From: Tricholoma matsutake
Taxonomy: Eukaryota > Basidiomycota > Agaricomycetes > Agaricales > Tricholomataceae
Assembly: GCA_026075535.2 (NCBI GenBank)
Contig: AP026539.1
Location: 4,216,001-4,280,000 of the forward strand
Direction of reading: 5' to 3'
DNA length: 64,000 nt
The notes under the pieces are model-generated. The model saw only the letters and a list, made by a program, of their open reading frames with translations. It searched no databases and was not told the DNA's origin. The stretch's first letter is position 1; each line of letters begins with the position of its first letter. A program made the position numbers and the translations under genes. Shown in pieces: positions 57,009-64,000 of this stretch.

Positions 57009-60000
57009 CTACTCAAAACTCCAGACATTTCCTACCCATGGATGTATGGCTTTGAAAATACGCATGGAGGGAGTGGCCATCCTTTTCCAGTTCACTGCCT
57101 GACGTTTGGTATATGCCACAGCTCCCAGCGAGGTCTGAGTCTCCAAGCAGTTAACCCAGACCTCTGCTCTGTGAAGAAAATAACGTGGGATCCAAGCCAT
57201 TTCATGACTAGTAATTGATAAGTCCTCTGACCATCTATCATGTTTGGCATTCACCCATAACCAGTGCACCCTGTAGACTAAATAATAGTGAAGTCGCTCA
57301 TTAAAGTGAATTGAGGTGTACTTACATTCTTTCATCATTTCGCTTGCCTCGACATCGGCTTGGACATTGATGGTCCAAAACCATGGCAATGGTTCATCCT
57401 GTCTCCAGCTTCCACCCTCAGCATTGCCGGTACCACCCCTCACCATGGCAGTTGAAATCTTGAGTTTGTCCCGGCGCAATACCTGATACTTGGACTGCAT
57501 CTCAGGTGAACATCCCAATGATACCATTGCAGCCCTCGCAGCATTGTATACCTGATGATGTGCTTGAACCTGGCAGCTAATAGCATGCACCTTTGACCAA
57601 GCCCTTCCCTTTTTGTGCTTGGAGGTGGCGAGACATAAATTCTTTCTGAATAAGAAAGATTTCTCACCGAGGGCCATTCTAATGCCCTGGAGCTCATCGT
57701 TTGCTTGTCCTTCCCTCAATCTCAACTCTTTCTTGGCGAGGGAATCCAAACCAAGCTGAGTAATTTGTGGAAAGCCAAATGTAGAGGGAAGAGGTAATGG
57801 GTGTGTTTCAGCAGTATGGACTGCTGCTACCGGGGGCCTTGTAATAAACGGGTTGCTTTGATCATCGTCATCTGAGTTAGTCTGGTAATCAGGAGCTTGT
57901 GATGGGAGTACTGGTCTTGGTGGCGAGTCATTAAGCTTTTGCAGTGTATCCAATGTGTCATTGTTCACAAATTGTTCTGATTTAGCAATGAAGGAATCCA
58001 CTCTGGTATCAAGGTTTTGCCGTTTTGTTGCAATCTTCAGCTTATTGGCCTTGGACAACACCAAACACTGTTGACATATAAAGGTCCGAAGAGCCAGTCT
58101 GATACTAGTTAGCATAGGAATATTTTGCAATGGCTGGATATGCACTGGGCTTCCTCAAGTTTGAGGCCAAGAGCAACCCAGGTGGTTTCTCCCTTTCCAT
58201 CACCGGTTTCATCTTCATCCTCTAGAAGGTTCATTTGAAGGTCGCTTCGTGTGACCACTACCTGACCAGGGTTTATATCATAGATGTCCATTGCTTCTGG
58301 ATCGGTTAGACGTGTTACCTGAGAGTGTTTTTCCAATTCTTTCCAGGTTGCAATCTCCTCAGGGTCTGAGTTTGCCGTGTACTGCAATAGGTCCACCCAA
58401 CTTTCCTCCTCACCTGCGACAGCGGCTCTGAATCGGCGGGCAGTGGTAACCACTACATCTGGTTCCAAGTCAATCTGGCACAAGGTACAAACATGTATTC
58501 ACCTATGTCCTGCATTTTTTTTGAAGTTGGAATCCCCCATATGATCATCCAATGTTTCAATCTGTCCAGAAATGGTAGCATTTTGGGTACTAGGTGAGAT
58601 TTCATTCAACACTGACCCCAATGATTCAAGGATTTCTCCATCCACTTGTCCGGCACCGGGAATGAAACTCAGTGAAAAGTGTGAGAAACATTGCCAGACA
58701 TGGCCACCAACATGGAAAAGACCAATACCATGCAGAATGGTGATGCCGAGTAGTAGCTGGATATACTGACTCTCCTCCATCTGAAGTCTGAGCCTCTTCC
58801 AATACTGGCACATTATATCATAAATCAAAATGATTTTCTTGAGTCTGGTGATATTAGTGTTTTTCAAGGCTTCAGATAAAGAATAGTCCATGTTTGCTTG
58901 TCTAGAAAACATTACACAATGTCTCTCAAAATGTGAAGATATCTCACCATCCCCCTTTTTGGAAGTCAACCAACGCACTGGGGCAGAAGCAACCATGATG
59001 GCCACAAGCAGTTGCACTGACACTGGTTACATCAAGACCCTTGTATTTGATGAAGCGGTCATTTACAGCATGATGCTCATTGCAGGTCGGTTTCTAATTT
59101 GGAGTTAGTAAATACGCTGAAAGTCTTTCAAATATCTTACCTCTGTGACTTCCTTAGCAATGGCGAGGTGTGCTTTGTAGCGATTCGGCTCGGTCATGAA
59201 AAAATCACCATGACTGAGCTTAATATCACGGTGAGCATTTTCGTGCTTCTGATGAACAGCGGTGAAGTTTCCATCCATGACAAAAGTCTGAGTGTATGCC
59301 ATTCTGAGGTAAGATTACATTAAATACATTCCAATTCATGTGATTTGACTTACTGGTCAGGATCCTTGGTCCAATTTTCCAGCAGATTGACACCAGGCTG
59401 AGGACATGCAGCACAGAATGTTGGGATGTCAGTCGCACCATGCATTGCAGCCGCTGATGAGCCACCGGCACTGGACTGTGATTCTCCCCAGCGGCCTCTC
59501 CACTTCAAATGTTTCAACATTCGCCATAGCCAGCTTGCCCTGAGAAGCTCCCTGTATCGATCCTCAAGTACCGATGTCAGAGATATTGACAACTGTAGTA
59601 TATCAGTCATACCTCCACGGCACTAGGAAATAAGGGTGAAGTCATGCGCCAGAGCTTCTGCTAGTATTGATAGGCTGAAGATTTACATTCCAGATTGGAC
59701 AATCGCGCATCATTGAGGACTTTAAATGTGAACGTGGTCTTGATATTTTTGTAGCTGACTGGGAAAAGCCCCGATTGCAACAAGTGATTTTCCTGCTCTT
59801 GATGGGAATTAGGGCAATTACACCACTTGACCCACATACGATGTACACCGGAAACATCGATTACTGTCAATTTGTGACAATCCATCGGCATTGGGAAAGT
59901 TGTGGGACCAAGGTCATAAACACTGGTAAACCTTTTCATCTCCTTGATGATGTTGTTGGTTCCATCACCTTCTGTTGCATCATCCAAATCATCTTCATAA

Positions 60001-60665
60001 TTGTCAGCCTCTTGTCCAACCACATCTGGCACCGATGGGTAAAAGTAACTTGGGCAGGATGCACCATTGTGACTGAGATGTAAAACTAACCTGACTTGGA
60101 ACAACCAAGCTGGTTCAAAATAGGAACCTGTCCAGTGGTCGATGCAGTGAAATGGGTTAGAAGCATGGTTATCATGGCAGCAGTCAGTACAGAACATGGG
60201 ATTGAAAAGACAGTCTCAGCATCGCCAGGTAGCAGCATCATCCCCACACAAATTGCATTTCATGCAATCAGGTACTTCATTGGATAGTAGTGCTTCCAAA
60301 TACATGGCCTTTTTAGGCAACCATTCTTCGATGTAATCTTGAGGTGTCTGAGGGTAATATTAGCATAGTAAATGTGGTAGCCATAATAAGTCACCTTTGA
60401 AGAGGGGGGGATCAAGATCTGCAATGAAATTTAGAGCGTGATGCTCAATTGGTTCATTGGACATCAGAGATGTTATATTGGTGTTGGATGTGGTCGCCGA
60501 TCCTGACACTGGTGCACTTATCTTGGCCTTCTTATGCCTTGGAGTTGACTGAGGACTTTGCCGAACTGGTACAAGGCAATCCCTGGGTCCCTGCGATGTC
60601 TGGGAGTGAACGACAGTCATCTGGGTGATTCTTCCAATGATGGTGCGAGTGTGTCCTCTAGGCAT
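57009..60665 (-). pseudogene. KDZ transposase with CxC2 cysteine cluster
   Basis: Exon 1 (60665-60395) gives a basic Ser/Thr-rich start. Exon 2 from 60337 (DYIEEWLPKK...) holds the CxC2 cluster, CNLCGDDAATWRC, DC, MFCTDCCHDNH and FHCIDHW. The KDZ core follows: FVMDGNFTAVHQKHENAH, CNEHHAVNDRFIKYKGLD, LIYDIMCQYWKRL, GIGLFHVGGHVWQCF and GAGQVDGEILESL near 59300-58600. The C-terminal helical part ends at 57009. TGA in the cysteine cluster (60216-60218) and several frame changes, for example near 58140 and 58930, break it. The enzyme would cut and paste the surrounding element. Confidence 0.88.
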
Positions 60666-61292
60666 GATGGTTTGTAGAGCGATGTAAAATTATGAACAAG
60701 CATCTCCAGGATTATATAGGCACTGTAGGCAGTGAGGAAACATGGCAACATGGTGATGTAAATGACAATGGTACCATGTAGAGGTTACTATGGGACTGTT
60801 CCACACAGCATACTAACATGTTACCTAGGTCATACTCACAAAGCTACTGTTGATGTTTCCAATGTAAAATTACACCAGCGGTGTTTGTGATACCCATTGG
60901 TCAATAGTTTCTTACTTATACAGCATGTCATTGCTTTTCATTATCAGTGACCACCGGCAGCGATTAGTGTACAAGTCTAAGAGCTATGGGAATGATTGGT
61001 GCAATGTTGTCTTCTCCAGCGCCCATCACTCCAATGTACTGTTTTAGCATATATTCTGCACTGGTCATTTGCTTTGCTCTTGACTTGGATGCTTATCGCC
61101 ACCAGTGACTTTATCACTACTGGCGCCGGTCACTGCAATGTACTGATTTTGCATATATCCTTATCCTCCCACATTCCTACAGCATACAGCATGTCACCAT
61201 TCCTGCATTTGTTATCCATATTGTAGTGCACAGTGGCCGCAATTAGTATTACAAGTCTTTTAAGAGCTATGTGGATGACCAGCGCCACCTTT
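60666..61292. other. Upstream region of the KDZ gene with dispersed repeats
   Basis: Several copies of a ~100-bp unit carrying GACTTTATCACTACTGGCGC and AATGTACTG(T/A)TTT lie here and on to 61790. In the opposite orientation the same unit lies at 52600-53110. No gene was seen. Confidence 0.5.
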
Positions 61293-61790
61293 ACCTCTTC
61301 TGGTGCCGAGAGATACAGTTTGGAAATAGCTGACTGCCACACAAGCGACAGTTGCTTTCCAGCCAGTGTCAGGATTAATCTATGTCTACTCTCATTGCAC
61401 ATTACTACTGTCTTTGATTAATGATTGTTCTCTTCTGTTACATGCCTGTGTATATCCCTACCAGCGCCGGTCACTACAATGTACTGTTTTAGGATATATT
61501 CTTTATGAGTTGTAATAACAGCAGTAATTCAAGTCCTGTACGTTATAGTCGTGTGGGCCCATACTGTTTTCCTTTTACTGTCATGGGCCCACCTGATCAT
61601 TCCATCAAGCATATCATTCATATGGGCCCATTTCCCTGTATTATTTTAGGATGGGCCCATACACATTTTCGTAGCTCATGGGGTTCTACAATAACCGGCA
61701 CTGGTCATTCACTTAGCTCTTGACCTTGGATGCTTATCACCACAAGTGACTTTATCACTACTGGCGCTGGTCACTACAATGTTTATCTTT
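61293..61790 (-). repeat. Right inner inverted repeat
   Basis: The reverse complement of 52590-53030 with moderate divergence. It contains TGGGCCCA at 61554, 61584, 61623 and 61652. Confidence 0.8.
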
Positions 61791-61808
61791 TCCTACATAG
61801 ACGACTTG

Positions 61809-62649
61809 TTAAGTGTCAAGGTGCTCCCTAACCTGATTCCGCACATCCTCCCAGTAAGCCAACAATTTCCTGTCCTTCTGAAGTTGGGCATCATTTTCTC
61901 AGACTGTCTCAGTCATCCTTTTCCATGTCGAATGCAGGTCATTGAAGATCTTCATCATTAATTGTATTTCGGCCAGGTCACCGGCGGCATATGGGACCAG
62001 CCATAGGTCTTGCCAGGTGAACTGGATCTGATGAAACTTAAGATAAATTAAAGGACAACAACATGTTACTCACCTGTTGCATTCTGAGCACCCCAAAGTT
62101 CCATCCTGTACCATCTTTATGGTTTCCATGACGAGCGGGGGAGTGTATGGAGCACTGCCACCCATAGAGGCATAAATTCCAGTGGCCATCAAGAATTCCT
62201 TCTAAGTTGGTATTGGTGATCAGATAATTGGCAATCACAATATGTTCACTTACAGTCTCGAAAAATAGGCTAGACACCCACCCCAACCATGACTCTTTGT
62301 AGTCTTCATCATTATCTACCACAAGGATCCATGCAGTGATTGCAGCACGGAGATGTGACGTTCCATACAACAGCACTTCCTGCCCATGTGCTAGATCATT
62401 CTGTGCTAGTAGTAGTCCCGTAGTACTCTCTCGAATGCTGAGATCATGAGCTACCTGTTGAGCAGCGATGGCCTGCTCATGGAACTCAGTAGGTTTGACT
62501 GTAGGGTGAGGGTTCTCTAGGAAATTGGCATTCCTCTGATGCTCGACTTCTATTTGATTCAATGCGGTAGCGAATTCACCAGCAGTAACAGGGTCAGGTT
62601 TATATGGCCAGCGAGGCATGGATTTGAGGTTTGTATAGTGGGATATCAT
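61809..62649 (-). pseudogene. Unrecognised two-exon gene, one TGA
   Basis: Exons 62649-62074 and 62027-61809, with a 46-nt GT-AG intron, give 264 residues interrupted only by TGA in exon 2 (after RMTETV), where CGA arginine fits. The product starts MISHYTNLKSMPRWPYKPDP. A helical middle (TALNQIEVEHQRNANFLENP, HEQAIAAQQVAHDLSIREST) and a Trp/Gly-rich part (LEGILDGHWNLCLYGWQC, GTGWNFGVLRMQQ) follow, and it ends NQVREHLDT. No family is recognised. It sits between the inner and outer repeats on the right. Confidence 0.55.
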
Positions 62650-62697
62650 AACTTCAATGCAGTTGTAGATACATAATGTTTGGACAATTAAGTAATC

Positions 62698-63240
62698 AAT
62701 GGACAAAATTATCATCGGCACTGGGAACAAGCACCAATGATAAGTCTGTATGGGTCGATGTCTATAGGAAAACCAGTGGTGGGCCAATACAATTGTTCCC
62801 TGTCAAATGGAATCATCGCATGGGCCCATGTATATGTGGTAAGCAGTTCAAACTCTTAACTACACCCTCTGTCAAGTCAGTAAAATTGTGCGCTCATACC
62901 TCCGGATTCTGGCCCCAACATTGGGACATTCATTTATATCTAACCATAATCTATAGCAGGACATCACATCGGTGTCTAAAACAATCAGCTAGTGTGGCAT
63001 GTCCCGGTGCTGCATGCATCCAACCATATCTGCTGTGACCCAACGCTGTATGCATCCAACCGCCGATACCTGCTGACCTGCTGCTGCACTTTTTCCTACC
63101 AAACCTACAATGATCATTGGCACTGGGAACCAGCACCAACGATATGTCTGTATAGGCTGATGTCTATAAGAAAACCAGTGGTGGGCCAATACAATTGTGC
63201 AGTATCACACGCATTGCATGGGCCCATGTATATGTGGTAA
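62698..63240 (+). repeat. Direct repeat pair, ~140 bp each, 415 bp apart
   Basis: 62698-62840 and 63113-63240 share ATC(A/G)T(C/T)GGCACTGGGAAC, AAAACCAGTGGTGGGCCAAT and GCATGGGCCCATGTATATGT. Between them lie short alternating phrases (GCTGCATGCATCCAACC / GCTGTATGCATCCAACC) repeated at 63010 and 63045. No gene here. Confidence 0.75.
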
Positions 63241-63244
63241 CATG

Positions 63245-63492
63245 TAGTAAAATGATGACTGTGCTAGCCAGCGCCGTGATTCAGATGTTGCTGCTGCCGA
63301 GAATTCTTCAGTGAAGCTGTATACTGGGCCCACACAGATGCATCACACCCTGGGCCCACACAAGTCTTTCCTGATGTGGGCCCAATCCACTACTGACAGA
63401 TCTATCGTCGTTTTGCAGAAATCCGCTGAACAGATATACCATTGTTTTTTACTGAACAGTGTGCAACTGAAGAGTGCAAAACTCCGGACTCT
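63245..63492 (-). repeat. Right long terminal inverted repeat
   Basis: The reverse complement of the left repeat at 48640-48910. Conceptual translation of both gives the same phrase (MHHTLGPHKSFL.WAQS.TDR), which shows the match clearly. TGGGCCCA copies at 63325, 63351 and 63377 are 26 bp apart, mirroring 48797, a mutated copy at 48771, and 48745. Confidence 0.8.
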
Positions 63493-64000
63493 GCAGTCTA
63501 CATACTGTGAAACAAACAGTGATAAACACAAGGTGGAAACTACTCTAAGTGCCCATGAGTGTAACTACAAGTGATAGGACATGGAATAGAAGTAGGATAG
63601 AAGTAAAATAGAGAGATGGTGAATCATACATTTAACATAATCAGGTGGAACAGGACCATACAAGCTGACTTGTAGTATATATATTGTGCAGGTTCTTATT
63701 CCATAGTACTATATATGCATATTGCAAGTCCATATCAGTTTACATTTCAACATTATCAGTAACATCAGCATACCATAAGCATAAGCAGACTACTGATAGC
63801 TCATTTTAGCTTATCCACTGATTTCTGATTACCTCTGCTTTTCTTCTAGGCTAGTGTCATCAGGAAAATCACACATTATTTTTCTAGCTTTATAAAGCCA
63901 CTCCAAAGATGAAAAAGTCATAAAGTTGAAAGTGGTACAACTCGGGTCTAATTTTAGTAAAGTTGAGGTAATTTTACCATCATTTTTGGTGGGAAAATCA
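63493..64000. other. Gene-free right edge
   Basis: AT-rich; short repeated GAATAGAAGTAGGATAGAAGTA phrases near 63588-63610. Nothing else was recognised. Confidence 0.5.

Larger units (their letters stand above)
48640..63492 (-). mobile_element. KDZ-type DNA transposon region, ~15 kb, with nested inverted repeats
   Basis: The region is bounded by imperfect long terminal inverted repeats (48640-48910 and 63245-63492) and contains a second pair of inverted repeats (52590-53030 and 61293-61790). It encodes a KDZ transposase with a CxC2 cysteine cluster, plus four further genes on both strands. The palindrome TGGGCCCA occurs 15 times, only near the two ends. A clean target duplication was not found, so the exact borders are open. 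It may be one giant element or a ~9-kb KDZ element inside a larger one. Confidence 0.75.

Noticed and set aside
1..60665. Recoding of TGA as a sense codon, because most breaks are TGA
   Set aside because: GST-1 and GST-4 end in TGA at positions matching paralogue ends, and the TGA sites in transposons fit loss of CGA; decay is the simpler explanation.
48640..63492. TET/JBP dioxygenase gene, which travels with some fungal KDZ elements
   Set aside because: No HxD...H...R pattern in a suitable context was seen in any frame of the region.

Overview
The window looks like a transposon-rich accessory region of a basidiomycete (Agaricomycete-type) genome. The basis is short GT-AG introns (about 45-66 nt) in the intact genes, a KDZ transposase with a CxC2-type cysteine cluster, a Rep/Pif1 Helitron, chromodomain-bearing Ty3/gypsy elements and phi-like glutathione S-transferases of the fungal type. 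No RNA genes, CRISPR arrays or prokaryotic signals were seen.

The likely host genes are four plus-strand glutathione S-transferase (GST) paralogues: 4709-5599, 14806-15765, 42610-43504 and 46877-47808. All four can be spliced by eye into intact five-exon reading frames with the same intron positions. Each has a TATA-like box 67-79 nt before its ATG. They form one dispersed tandem array pushed apart by transposons. A decayed BCS1-like AAA-ATPase lies between the last two copies.

Layout: (1) 1-2910, 3' part of a Ty3/gypsy chromovirus with its 3' LTR. (2) GST-1. (3) 6.9-12.1 kb, a LINE with the unusual domain order endonuclease, RNase H, reverse transcriptase. (4) 12190-13733, a hAT-like non-autonomous element with an 8-bp target duplication. 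(5) GST-2. (6) 16.1-23.1 kb, a decayed Helitron preceded by a retropepsin-like reading frame, then a degraded gene. (7) 25.2-26.1 kb, three diverged copies of a ~337-bp repeat. (8) 26098-27592, a second hAT-like element. (9) 29176-40688, a Ty1/copia element whose integrase is split by a complete Ty3/gypsy chromovirus (31726-37712) with a 5-bp target duplication. (10) GST-3, the BCS1-like pseudogene and GST-4. (11) 48.6-63.5 kb, a ~15-kb KDZ-type DNA transposon region with long inverted repeats at two nested levels, many copies of the palindrome TGGGCCCA near its ends, and five genes.

Most copia, gypsy, Helitron and KDZ reading frames are broken by TGA where an arginine codon CGA is expected, and catalytic residues are altered by matching C-to-T or G-to-A changes. 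This points to CpG-directed decay of transposons. The GST genes appear spared, and the second gypsy element is the youngest insertion by LTR comparison. All gene models, splice sites and LTR comparisons were made by eye; family names rest on recognised motifs, not on a database search.
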